From: Gnetum montanum
Lineage: Eukaryota > Streptophyta > Gnetopsida > Gnetales > Gnetaceae
NCBI GenBank assembly: GCA_015680685.1
Contig: MNCI01002923.1
Location: 886,646 to 950,645 of the forward strand
Direction of reading: 5' to 3'
DNA: 64,000 bases
Part shown: one piece after another, positions 10,200 through 21,491 of the stretch
Layout: every line of letters begins with the position of its first letter
Numbering within the stretch: position 1 is the stretch's first letter
Translations under genes and position numbers: made by a program
The notes under the pieces: model-generated
What the model saw: only the letters and a program-made list of their open reading frames with translations
Databases searched by the model: none
What the model was told of the DNA's origin: nothing

Positions 10200-11429
10200 T
10201 GTAACAATGGAAAATGTTGGTAGTTGGAAAATACCAAACAAAATTCCGTGTACATAGTTTTGACCATGGATCCGCGTGAGGGCTATGCTGGAAAAACGAA
10301 TCCGCGGCGTCCTGAACGATCTTGTCGATCAGACAGGGACTTACTAATCAGTAAAACGATGGAGATTGTGAATATTTCATGGATTGATTTGATTTCTATG
10401 GATCACAAAATGAGGGGAAAACAACGTAGATGAATTATAACGATGATAACGCTAAACACGATAAGAAGAGACTAACACGAGAGAAACGCATGGTTTCAAG
10501 ATCTATGCTTTAACTTGAAGAATGTATATTTTGTATATCACGTTACAATGGGGAGACCCTGATTACTTGATGTAAAGCAAGCATAAAAAAACAAGAAAAC
10601 TATCCAAGCAGAAGTCCGATCTACCTCGTAGGTCAAAGATGGGATGCAAGGAAGGTCAAGTTCTGACGTCTATCTATCAATTGTTTCTGACCAATAGAGC
10701 CTGCAAACCGTGCAAGATGATCTTGCGATCTCTGATCTACTTCTTTCACCTTAGGTAGCTTCTGCTTAGAACTGCCAATGATTGCTGGTGGAGAAAGTTG
10801 TGTCTTCCCCAAAAGAACGATTGCTCTTACTGCCGATGCTCAAGCGAACTGTGCTCTGTCTCTGCTAGAAGATGATGCTGTCAACAATTGCCAAAGTGCT
10901 GCTCTCTATGTCTCTACTCAAAGTGATAAGTGCTCCAATGCTCAGAAAAATGCCCTTGTCTCTTTGATTTGCCAACCGATGACTTTGTATTTTTGTCAAC
11001 TGGGGTATTTGTAGGCTGCGACGTCCTGTGGAAAAGGCGTAACCCTGATGGCGTGTGTCCCGAACGTTTCAGGTACCATTCACCTGCCTAACTGATTCCG
11101 TCGCGTTAAATGGAAACATACACTATTTGCACTTTGGCCAAAGCTGCTTCATGATTACGCACAATACACTCATCAATGTATTGCGCGTATGGACAATAAA
11201 TGCGTAACTGCTTTGAGAATGATGCATCAAGCTATTTATGCTTATTTACGCAGCGGAGCATAGTGAAGCGTAAAATGACCAAATTGATGACAAATTACGC
11301 GGATGTACGCTGCGTAGCATAACTAGCATAAAATGATTAGTTTGCAAAAAAGAAGAGCCGATTTGTTGCACTTTTTACGCTAAGCATCATCACGCAATAT
11401 TACGTAATGTAGCGTAAAAACAGAAAACA
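10200..11429 (-). repeat. 5' LTR of element A
   Basis: In plus coordinates the LTR opens with TGTAACAATGG at 10200, directly after the primer-binding site, and I place its other end at an ACA at 11427-11429. The right end is inferred from the ACA terminus and from Gag of element B resuming soon after it; the partner LTR and target duplication are outside the window. A TATA-like CATAAATAG on the minus strand lies near 11240-11230. The stretch 11130-11425 is crowded with TTACGC/GCGTAA motifs, probably U3 sub-repeats. The open frame at 10778-11014 has no homology I recognise and is taken as chance. Confidence 0.6.
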
Positions 11430-11469
11430 TAGTAAAGTCTGGGATCTGCAAAGGAAATCAAAGACTTGA

Positions 11470-12221
11470 TGCTACGTGCCTCTTTGTCTTGCTCTGCCTT
11501 GTTCTCCCTTCTATAATTCTATTATGTGCTCTCGCCTGAATTGCGAATTTTTTCCTGAGGCCGACTCGCAGTTTTTTCACGGTGTTTCAAGCACCATCAT
11601 GATTCCTACTACTGTCTCTTCAGCAATCATGACCACAATCATGATCTTGCTTCTTGTTTGCATCCATGTCTTGACTTGCCCCTCTAGATCCTTCTTTGTC
11701 ATTAGATCCCTTGTTACCAAAATTAGGATTGTGAACCATGGAGTGTAATTTCTAGTTTTGACCTCCATCACCAAAGTCAAAGAGAGGACTTTTATTTAAT
11801 TAAAAATCCACAGAGAAGGGTTCCCCACTAGCATATTGGTATAATAGGGATGGAGAATCCTTAAGTCCTTTTCCCTTAGAAAATTCATAACACTACTCTA
11901 GCTATCAATCCCACAAATATTTTTCTTTGGTGGGATGGTAATCCTGATGTTAGCATCTTCCACAATATACTCCCCATGGTGGTCTTGAAGACCACATTGT
12001 GCAAGCATTTGATAGAGCATTGTAAGAGCAACACGATTAGGTAGTAACACAATGTTGCCCTTCATTCCATGCCACTACAACTATTCATTATGGTGTAGGA
12101 TGAAGGTGAAGTTCAACACATAATCATTAGGATGAGTATATATAATTCGATAATGTTAAAGCTTTAGTGGATTAACTCTATCAACCTTGGGCAGAGAATC
12201 GCTCCTATGAGAAGAAGACAT
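11470..12221 (-). pseudogene. gag: N-terminal Gag fragment of element B
   Basis: The ATG at 12221-12219 starts MSSSHRSDSLPKVDR, parallel to MSSSLHKSTSPPKTN of element D at 57865. A block around IIYTHPNDYVLNF matches VVYTHPDEYVPDF of D. Further on, an Asp/His-rich tract (about 11700-11580) corresponds to a His/Asp-rich tract in D near 57300. Several stops and a frameshift break it. It ends where element A begins, so B was probably split by A. Confidence 0.65.
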
Positions 12222-12355
12222 TTTCAACTAACAAATAAAAGTCATAGTGTGCTCTGAGAATTTATTATCGTAATTATGAAATAAGATATGACTCTAAGGT
12301 TCATTCTAATGATTTAAATAATTTTTACTAGGTCCTAAATAGTGCACAAAAAAAA

Positions 12356-12376
12356 TGTCCCTAGCAATGGTGCCAA
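12356..12376 (-). promoter_or_regulatory. Primer-binding site of element B
   Basis: Minus-strand TTGGCACCATTGCTAGGGAC directly abuts the LTR end. It matches the TTGGCGCCGTTGCCGGGGA type of site (tRNA-Asp) that is usual for Athila elements, with a few changes. Confidence 0.75.
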
Positions 12377-13230
12377 TGATGAGCGATGAGGTACCCCTAC
12401 GTCCAACCATACGAATCACTAAGGTGTTATGCAAAATCTGGTCAAATTCTATAAACCTATATTTTTCTAGTATACTATCTCTTCAAGGAAGTGAAATGGG
12501 AATTACAAATTTTTGTTCTCTTTCCAACTATACTTGTGAGGTTTGAGGGTATGGTTTAAGTGTAATTGAGATATAGGATTTTTCTTACTTTATATTTTAT
12601 GGATTTGGTCATCTACAACAAGAATGAAGAGTAGAGTAATTAAAAATCTAATTTGTTATTGTCTATCTAGCCTAACACAAGTGAACATCCCACTTTCTTG
12701 AACACATATAGCACTATTGGACTACCAAATGTTAAGTGTTGCTAGGTTACCAAGTACTATATGAATGCTCGAAGTGATGATGCTCATGTTCATTAACTGC
12801 TTGAAATAAATTGCTTAATTCAAATGCATTAAAATAAATAGCATGAAAGTAAAATGAAATGAAGAAAATATTAAGCTATTCTCAATGCTACAAGTATTTT
12901 CAAAAGAGTTTATTTTATTCTTGTCATATTGCTGCACTTAGGTACATCAGTGCTCAAATAAAGAACCGTACACACTAGACTCCTTCTACAGGCACTCAAA
13001 AAATATTCTAACTCTGAGGAAAAGAAATGGAAAAAGCTTCACTACTCTAACTAATAAATACTAAAAACTAATTGAAAACTAGAGCCCAAACATGGTATTT
13101 ATAGACTTGGGATATACATCCCAATGTCGCATATGTGACATCATACTTAGACCTTAATGTCTCATACATGACATCGTGACTCCAACATCACTTACCTAAC
13201 ATCAAAGTAGACATAAAACATATTTCATCA
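12377..13230 (-). repeat. 5' LTR of element B
   Basis: It begins TGATGAGCGATGAGGTACC and ends TATTTCATCA in plus coordinates (854 bp). A minus-strand TATAAATA box is at 13103-13096. A decayed array of GACATC/GATATC-like half sites lies just beyond it (about 13110-13205), as in all Athila-type LTRs here. Confidence 0.8.
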
Positions 13231-13785
13231 CTATCATTCATACCTTAAACTCATGTAGTTATCATTGGGATTACCAAGTGGTATAACTTCTAAGTGAATT
13301 AAGCAACACCACTACTAGGTTACCAGATAACTACAAGTAGTGTTTGAAACCAATCATACCCATTGTGCTTACTTATAACATGTAAAATATAGTTCTTAAA
13401 AGGTAAATGATTAACTAGAAAATTAAGAAAATTATTCTAAGTAACCATAAAGAAAAATAAGTGGATGTTGCAATGATGAAAAGCAATCTTGATCTTTATT
13501 ACTAGTTAGAAAATATGCCCAAGTATAATTCATTTGAATAAAGACACCGTACAATTTCTCAACACCACACTATGGGCATTCATATTATTCCTAACTACGA
13601 AAAAAAATTGTAAGAGTTCGAATATGTGTTGAAATGAAAAGTTGTTGATTGTGCATCCAGGTGCTAGTATTTATAAGGCTACACAGATCCCGAGACATCA
13701 CATCAATGATGACATAGGATGGGCTATGACATCGTAGCTACGATATCATAGATATGATATTGCATGATTACAAAAAGTGATTTTA
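13231..13785 (-). repeat. Element K: partial Athila-type LTR
   Basis: Read on the minus strand, this matches the body of the LTRs of element I: ATAAAGATCAAGATTGCTTT near 13500, the CCTAGTAGT/CTTGGTAATCCC blocks near 13300, and a TATA box CTTATAAATAC near 13675. GATATC-type palindromes follow at 13685-13775. The LTR tail is missing because element B abuts it at 13230/13231, so B is probably inserted in it. The boundary at 13785 is approximate. Confidence 0.6.
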
Positions 13786-16011
13786 TTAAATCCTATGCAT
13801 GTGCCATAATGCAATAAGTTTAAAATGTTATGAGAAGGACTTTATATCATCCATCCAACTTTTTCTTATAGGGCCATGATAATTTACCATCCATCCAACC
13901 TTTTAATATGTTTGTTAGCCAACATACAATAACTTAAGCCATTCCTAGAATCCTAAGTAACTAACAACACTGACACCTTTGCATAGGAAAAAGCACACTA
14001 TTTTTTGGACCTCCTTCTCTCAACATAGTAGTGGGGGAGATGATCATTCATACTAACAACTTAATAAGGCTAACCAATTCTAAGCCTTTTTGTTTTGCAA
14101 TGTTCTTCATATGTTTTCCATTTTCTTGAATATTTGATTGATTATTTTATATATTTTCTTTTCACCTTGATTAATTTCATCTAGTTTTATTGGAAGTTAT
14201 TGATTTTGTTTATTGCTACTGCAAAATGTTAAAATTTATTAATGAAATATATCAAAATTATGATTAATTAACTAAAAGATCAAATTTTATCTTTGGATAA
14301 TGTTCTTTAAGAATAATTTGTTAATTCTCTAGTGGGAACAAGTAGTGAGTTCATGACATCCACTCATTCCATTTGATTCCATGAGATATCTATACCCTAG
14401 AAACATGAAAGTTCTTTCACATTACAACTTAAAAGTAATCAATGATCTTGATACAAAATGAACTAGGAAAGGATCAAGTGGGAATGGAAAATGGTATGAC
14501 CTTAAGGGGATTTGATATGATTTCCATAAACATCATTCTTAAGTTCTATGATACTCCACTAGTATATCATCATTCCTATTTTAAACAATAATAGGAACTA
14601 GACCTTTGCATGATATGGTTCCTGTGAAGAAGAAATAAATACATGAAAATTCAAAGCATACTCCTTAAAATTAATAATATGCTATAAGCAATAGTTATGA
14701 AGCTAGAAAGACATGTTATCCACACCTAAAGGCACCCTTATAACTAAGGTCTTCTCTACTTTCTTCTTCTCTTGGAGTGAAAATTTTCCTTTGGGGTTGT
14801 CCTAAACTTTTGATCAATGTAGAGTAGGCATATGTCAATGCAAGATCATTGAAAGTGGAATGGCTTTGGTCTAGACTTGGAATAGAATGGTATTAGATCA
14901 TCTTAATCACAATTTTCACCAAGAACATCATGTAACTAGGATGTTGATTATCTCTTCCACGTTCTTTCTCTCTATCATTTATTTGTCCCATGTTCTACCA
15001 CCTCACTGCTTCATACCATAGCAAATTATTTAGGTCTTTTTTTTTTCTAGATAGCATAACCCTGAAATAATTGCTTTCATGGGTATGAAGTTTAACTTGA
15101 CTTAACCAGTCATCATCCTTAGGGCCTACAAAATATTTGCAATGAAGGTATGCAAGGGCATAATCAACATATGCTTACTTTGGAAAGGACCCACTTATAT
15201 TCCTTTGCTCTAACTTAAGTTCAATTCTCTACCATGGATCACTTGATTGATCAATCATCTCAATAGCATTATAACATCCAATTTTTCTCTTCTTTGTATC
15301 ATAACCTCCTTATCAAACTCATACAAATTCACTTGAATTAATTTTTCTAGGCTAAACCTACTCTCTTTCATATTGCTATCATCATTCCACATCTTTTTGG
15401 CTTCCATTTGGCTCTTCTTTTGTTTGAAAACTTGCCTAAGATTCCTCTAGTTCTCAATGGAAACAATAGATAAGAATTGTTGTGTTGATGCATCCTTGTT
15501 AACGCAACCCTAGTGATGTAGCATAAAAAGCCTATAAATACACGTGACACTCAACTCTTTTTTCACCATGTTTTCAAAGAACTAGAGGAGTTTTTACAAT
15601 TTTAGAGCCCAAGAACCTTCCAAGCATCTTAACTTCTAAACCACTTACTCATTTTCACCTATTTTTGACCCTTGAGCTATTGGAGATATGCTTTATATCA
15701 TGAGGGACACAAACCTTTGGTTTTTTTTTCATAGAAAATTTTGAAATTTTTCTAAATCCCCATGGTTAATCCATTAAAATAATATTAAATTAATTATCAT
15801 AAATAATTAATGCTAACTAACAAGCTCCGATAGCTATAAATAAAATCATATTAAAATAATACACCTAGCCCATAATCATAAATAAGCACTTAAAATAATA
15901 AATTCTTAATGACCAATAAATTAACATAACCTAATCTAATGAAGAAAGATATTCAATATCTAAAGGTTATGAACTAAAAAGCTAATCATGGTTTATTTCT
16001 ATGATCATAGA
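13786..16011 (+). other. Non-coding internal region of element J
   Basis: No coding sequence recognised. Blocks near 14460-14530 (AAGTGGGAATGG, tatgacct) and 14700-14880 (AGACATGTTATCCACACCTAAAGG) recur at 36600-36980 in element I in the same order and orientation, so this is shared internal sequence of the group rather than host DNA. Confidence 0.5.
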
Positions 16012-18697
16012 TGGCACCTAAACAAGGACCATAAGCGAGAGGGCCATTGCAACCCAAGAAAAAGTAATTTCAAAGCGGAAGGGGCCAAAAAAAATAACCC
16101 CAAAAATAAGTAATCGAGGAGATGCATGCTATTAGACCTCTTTGGAAGGAACTTGAAGTGGAATCCATCAGGTAGATTCCCATTGTGGAGACAGGCCAAT
16201 ATAGATAGGATGAGGCTCCTAAGTTGAGATCTAACCTATAGGTCACCATTAAAGAGACCTACCTAGAACAAATTAGGACCAAGGAGGTCCAAAGTTCCAT
16301 TCTTTAAGATTTGAACATTGGATCCTTCTTGTATTTGGCACCAAAGAAGATTAGAACACAATTGCAAGGGTTTGTCTTGTGGCTCATTCTCTCTAGTAGT
16401 AGATAGTGGTACATAGGGAGATGTACAACTATAAAGATGATGCATCAGTGAAAATCAAGGACATCATCATCTCTTCTTTAATTGAGGTCATAGTAAAAGC
16501 CATTAGTTTATCCAACATTGGATCAAAACTTGCTAAGATCTTGATATAGGCACAACAAGATGCAAAGAATGAATGGGTCTAGTGATGCTATATAGTGAAC
16601 CATAAAGAGTATGATGCCCTAACAAAGAAAAAACAAGCTTATTTCATGATTGCAACCTATCACCTAAACCCAACGATGAGGCCAAGTAAGGTGATAGCCT
16701 TCTCTAGTAGGGAATGCATAACTCTAATCAAGAAATTCCTTCTTAACCTATTCTAGCTCATCTTCCTAGAGATTGAAGAATGCTTGAAGGAAAATGAGAA
16801 GGATAGGAAGACTATAACCTTCCCATGCTTGATAAGGAAATTATGTAAAAGGATGGGATAGCTTGCTATTCAAATGATGTAGTCCATCATGCTCTTACTA
16901 CATCATGATAAGAAATGATGAAGGACAAGTAGTAGCAAAGCTACAGAAAGAAGAGTAGCCATTGCCATCAATACTTGTATCCTTAGAAACCACACTAGAG
17001 ATGATCATAGTTACTGAATGACTTAAGAAACTTTAGGAGTAGCTATTTTAGTAACAACAAGGATTTATAGGTGGTGGGAAGTCATCTTTTTACCATCCAA
17101 TCATAAGCCATCTAAATGAGGTTGCAAGGACTACTAGTTAACTGAATAGTGAAATAACCCTACTATTCTCTAAGTAGAGGAGCCAAGCATCTACAAGGCC
17201 TAATCCAAGTGCCAAGGAGATCATGGTGTCCATTATTGAACAAATATTTCCTAAAATTTTAGGAAATGCTACAACCTTCTTAGTCATGTTGGAGGAAGAT
17301 GAGGGGCAATGGTCCTAGTAATGCAATATGAGGGCTAAGAGATAGCAATAGAGATTATGGATAATCAAGTAGTAGAAGTCCTTAATGCTCTTGTGACATC
17401 TATACCATACATTGCTATCATGGTAGATATCCATGTGTCTAAAGGAGTAAGAAGTAGTTAGATGAGTGTTTCCCAACATGAAGAGGTGTTGGAAATACTA
17501 GTGGAAGTTAGGAAACTACTTCTGATGATCTTTTATCTCTTGCATTAAATTACTGCAAACTAGTTATAGTTACTCAAGACAAAGGAAAAATTGTTGGTTG
17601 CAATTGAGTAACTTGAGGAGGCCACCATGACCTATCAATAGTTGGTCACTGAAGTTGCTAATTTAAGAACTCATCTCTCTAACCTTATCATTCTCTAGCC
17701 AAAACTTACATGAGATGAAGCTTTTTAACAACTTTAGAAAAAATATCAAGAGGATGAGAATGTAAAAAAAATGATGATCTTCGATGCATTTGTGTTAAAG
17801 GCTATGGCCAACAATACTGACATGGACCTATCATAAGTTTACAAGGAGAACTTGGTCTTGATCAAGGATAATCACTACCTACAAAATGCTGAGTAGCAAA
17901 AAGATCAACTAGTCAAATATATTTTCTAGTAGAAAGATTAGCTTGTTAAGATGAACTTGGACTTGAGGAGATTGATAGCTGAAAAAAAAATCTCTTAATG
18001 GAAGAGGTCCATGCTCTTTTCCAAAAGACTCTAATTAAGGTAGCTACCTAGAAGAATGAGGCCCTAAAATTTAAAAGAGTGAAAAATCATTACACAAAGT
18101 AGGTTAGGCTACTCAAGAAGGTTAATGAAAAAGAGATAAAATTAGCCAATGTGAAGATGAAGGTCCTCCAACAACTCTAGCAATGAGGTAATGTATGGTA
18201 GCCAACCTTTGATGAACTATATACATATAACAAGATAGAAATCTATCTAAATGAGTTATAAATTGAGGAGATGATAGAATACATGAAGCTTGCCAACCTT
18301 CGATATGCAAACTTGGTAATGCTAATAGTAGTGAGGACAAGATCTGAATTAAAGTAGTAGCTTGCCAACTACTACCTTTTTTATGAGGTGAATTTCAAGC
18401 TCTATAAAGAGACAAAACAAAAGTTGGAGATAGTCAATGTGAAGCTTGAAGTTCTCAAAAGAAGATTCACTAATCAATAAACTATTACTAAGAACCTAGC
18501 AAGGATAATGAATGACTATCATGAATTGCATAACCTCATAAAGATGTTTGATATTGAACAAAATATATTAGCATCTTGGTTGTTCAATGTGAAGCAATTA
18601 TTTCCTTTAATGTCATGCCTATGGAATATCCTTACACCAACCCATGTAGGCAAAGTAGCCTAAACTGTTTATGATCATAAAGCATGGGGGAGAAGAT
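16012..18697 (+). pseudogene. Third ORF of element J, coiled-coil protein, heavily decayed
   Basis: The ATG at 16012 opens a basic start (MAPKQGP, then Lys/Gln-rich) that parallels MAPKRGQQGG at 37632 in element I. Around 16620-16860 the frame gives YHLNPTMRPSKVIAF, ITLIKKFLLNLF and ITFPCLIRKLCKRMG. That pattern resembles the putative plant transposon protein domain often seen in Athila accessory ORFs. From about 17620 to 18600 it reads as long helices rich in Lys, Glu, Leu and Gln (TEVANLRTHLSNL, EIKLANVKMKVL, KQKLEIVNVKLEVLKRRF), typical of coiled coil. At least one frameshift (near 16445) and many TAG/TAA codons break it. Its position between pol and the 3' LTR is where Athila elements keep their env-like or accessory ORF. 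I see no clear signal peptide or fusion peptide, so env identity is unproven. Confidence 0.5.
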
Positions 18698-19056
18698 GAA
18701 AGCACTCCTGGATGCTTTTCAACTTCCAGTAATAGTAGGGAAACCTTAGCATTTAGTAGCATTGGGACATGGTGAAAGATCATTTGAGCTAAGAGCCTTC
18801 ACCTCCAAGCACTATATGGGAGTTCATGACATCTCTATCCATTAACAAGCTCCTGTTAAAATTTTGTCTATGTGTATAATTTTTTTGTAAAAGGGCATTC
18901 ATTTTTTGTAAAACTATACAATTCGACACTAAGAGTTTGTTAGATTTAGTCAATTAGTTAGTCTTTTAATAATTTTCATACTTCCCCAAATTTTATAAAA
19001 AACTTGTTCCCAATTTTGTTTACTCAAGGAGAAGTTTTTAGTTAATCATAAGGGTA

Positions 19057-19930
19057 TGATGAACCATCAATAAGATAGGCTATGTTGATGCATGCCCATT
19101 GATACATGCTATGATGTGTTGATGTAGGTATGTCAATTCTGACCTATTCATTACATATATAAATGCGTACACACCTTGCATTTATGACACCTTTTGGATT
19201 GTGGCCTTAGCTAAATTCTTACAGTTTCTTGTTTTGAAAGTTAGAATATTTTCTCTTGAAGTCACCATAGTGAGGACTTAAGAGATTGTATGGCACTTTA
19301 TTTGATTTCATATGCACCTAGACACATTTGCATGGATGATAATAAACTTGAGATTTCCTCTATTCATTGTAGCCCTTAGACTAGCATAATTCTACTTTTC
19401 AGCAATTTACTTTACATGCAATTTACATTCTACGACTTAAGTAATTAATATTAATATTCATAAGCAACATAAGTATGACCACTTTGAGCATGATATATTA
19501 ATGCTTGGTAATTCTAACTATAATTACTTGGTGTACCTAATTCTATAAACTTGGTAACCCAAGAGCATTAATATAGGTTTAGGATGTGTACACCAAGTGA
19601 AAAAAAATAGTCTACATTAGGCTAGTTAGACAATGAAGGAGTTAATTAGTTAGTTAATTTAAATTATTAAATATTTATTCCTTTAATCATTCAGCAAATA
19701 GAATAAAATAATAAAAAGTACAAAAATGAATATCTTATGCCTCAACCACACTTAACCATACATACAAATTATCATAAGTGTGGATTAAGAAGATGATGAC
19801 TTACAACTACATAATTCACTATTTAGTAATATCAACCACTTAGGTAAATAATTTCACAAAATTAAACTATATTTTATATGAATGCTTTTTATTCATATGG
19901 TTTGGCATAAGGACTACCCACCACTTATCA
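19057..19930 (+). repeat. 3' LTR of element J
   Basis: It opens TGATGAACC directly after AAGGGTA and closes CCACCACTTATCA (874 bp). A TATATAAAT box is at 19156-19164. The tail TTCATATGGTTTGG...CCACTTATCA aligns with the tails of the LTRs of element I. The 5' LTR is not in view, so no target duplication can be checked. Confidence 0.7.
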
Positions 19931-20219
19931 ATTGAAAATTTCTTTGGACATCTAAGATTTCTTGTCAGAATGCTAGACAGTCATAATCGAGATGTCTCTG
20001 AAGATGTCTTAAGTTTTCAAGATATCTTGAAAGATATATAGGCATGCTAAGATGTCTAAACTTCTAAGGAAATCTTGAAATACATCTAGATTAAAGCTTG
20101 GAACATCAAAACACCTCCAAATAAGTCTCCATTAATCCTGGAACACCATGAACTTGTTAAAACATGCTCAAATACATTCAAACTTATGAAAAATACATCA
20201 AAACTTAAAGAAAAGATAC

Positions 20220-20632
20220 ACAAACATTTGAGAAATGATACATTAGACTAGGTGATGTACTCATCATTTAAGTGAACCATGAGTTAATCAAAAGTCATAG
20301 TAGTTTGTCTAACCCCCTATACTTCAAATCTTATTTTACTTTTATAATTAAAATACAAGTCATGTTCTTGATTTGGACTGAGTATGAGTCATGATCTTTA
20401 GAAAAACTTGAATTTCACTCCCCACAAGTTGTGGTGAGATCATGGTCTATACCATGAATTGTGGTTGACTTGTGGTTTTGTAAGAAAAATCGAGAACAAA
20501 AAATTCATGAATTTCAGACTAGACTTAAGCAAAAATAACAACTCCAAGGTCATAAAAGACTCAAAATATTATGCATGATCTCTAAACATGTTATTTAAGA
20601 TATTAATTAGAACAAAAATATCAAAAAATTAT
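20220..20632 (-). repeat. Copia element H, 3' LTR, left part
   Basis: 20260-20632 aligns in order with 31160-31530 of the other LTR (TACTTCAAATCTT; ATGATCTTTAGAAAAACTT; CATGGTCTATA; TTTCAGACTAGA; AACATGTTATTTAAG against AAATGTTATTTAAGG). It is cut at 20632 by element C. Both copies are rich in short ATCATGAGTCATGAT-like palindromes. Confidence 0.7.
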
Positions 20633-21491
20633 TGATGAGCGGTGAGGTACCCCTATACCCAACCATACGAATCACAAGCATTCACATGTAATCCAATTGT
20701 ATTCCACAAACTATAATTACGAAGTATGCTAGAGCTAAATAGTGTATGCATGTTGTTCAGTTGTTGTCTTCCCAGTCCCATTTGTGGAATGCAATTGTAT
20801 GATTAAGTGTGACTAAAGCATAAGATTTTTATTATTTTTTACTTTCATGAAATTACTCACCTAGAACAAGAATGAAGGTAAGAGTGATGAATTTCTAAGT
20901 AAACTATGGTCTAATATAGCCTAACACAAGTAATCATTCCCACTTCCTAGACACATCCTAAACTTTGTGCAAACACTACTGAGCTATCAAACGCTAGTCA
21001 TTTCTAAGCTACCAAGTGTCACACGTATGCTTGAAGGGGTTGTGTTTATGTAATTTAACTATTTTCTTAATTGATCAAAATTAATTACTACTTAAATAAC
21101 ATCAATGTAAATTGCATGAAATAACAATATGTAAATGCATAAGAAAGAAAATCTCAAGTGCTATAAGGAATGCATCAAAGAGCTTGTCTTTATTGCCAAC
21201 ATAATGGTGTGCTTAGGTACATCAATGCTTGAATAAAGATCCATTCACACTTAGACCTCTTGCAGTGGGCACTTGGAAAATATTCTAACTTTCAAATGGA
21301 CAAAGTACAAAATTTTCACTACTTGACTGCTAAAAACTACTCTCAATTGTGTGCTGAGGTGCTATATTTATAGACCCAAGAGTAACCCTGCGATATCAAA
21401 TGTACGATATCGCATCTTGGGTTGTGATATCACGTACCTGATATCATGTACCTAACATCATGACCATCCTAATATTAGAGTGATGAAAAAA
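20633..21491 (-). repeat. 3' LTR of element C
   Basis: TGATGAGCGGTGAGGTACCC...GAATTTATCA, 859 bp. The minus-strand TATAAATA box is at 21372-21365, with a GATATC palindrome array beside it (21390-21480). The minus-strand polypurine-like CATGGGGGTA (21501-21492) directly precedes the LTR start. Confidence 0.85.

Larger units (their letters stand above)
1..11429 (-). mobile_element. Element A: Tat/Ogre-like Ty3/gypsy retrotransposon, left end outside the window
   Basis: Reading on the minus strand from the right, one sees a 5' LTR (10200-11429), a primer-binding site (10175-10193), a Gag region (9953-7521), a retropepsin (6986-6174) and a reverse transcriptase (966-1) that runs out of the window. 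The Gag zinc-knuckle form C-x2-H-x3-GH-x4-C, the protease motif Asp-Asp-Gly and the LGRSW block after it are what I know from Tat/Ogre-type gypsy elements. Integrase and 3' LTR are not in view. The spacing is odd: PR and RT are normally adjacent in gypsy pol, yet here about 5 kb separates them, and that space holds a plus-strand spliced gene. All frames carry stops, so the copy is dead. It appears inserted into the Gag of element B, whose sequence resumes just right of the LTR. Confidence 0.8.
11430..13230 (-). mobile_element. Element B: Athila-type element, 5' end only
   Basis: On the minus strand this shows an LTR (12377-13230), a primer-binding site (12376-12356) and the first part of Gag (12221 to about 11470). 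The rest should lie left of element A, outside the window. The LTR ends TGATGAG...TTCATCA and the Gag start MSSS match element D, so B belongs to the same family group. Confidence 0.75.
13786..19930 (+). mobile_element. Element J: 3' part of an Athila-like element
   Basis: On the plus strand this holds a non-coding stretch (13786-16011), a long decayed third ORF (16012-18697), a short polypurine-like AAGGGTA before the LTR, and a 3' LTR (19057-19930). The non-coding stretch resembles 36460-37630 of element I in the same orientation. Gag and pol are not present in this window. Confidence 0.65.

Noticed and set aside
10778-11014. Plus-strand frame inside the LTR of element A
   Set aside because: It lies wholly within LTR U5/R sequence and resembles no protein.
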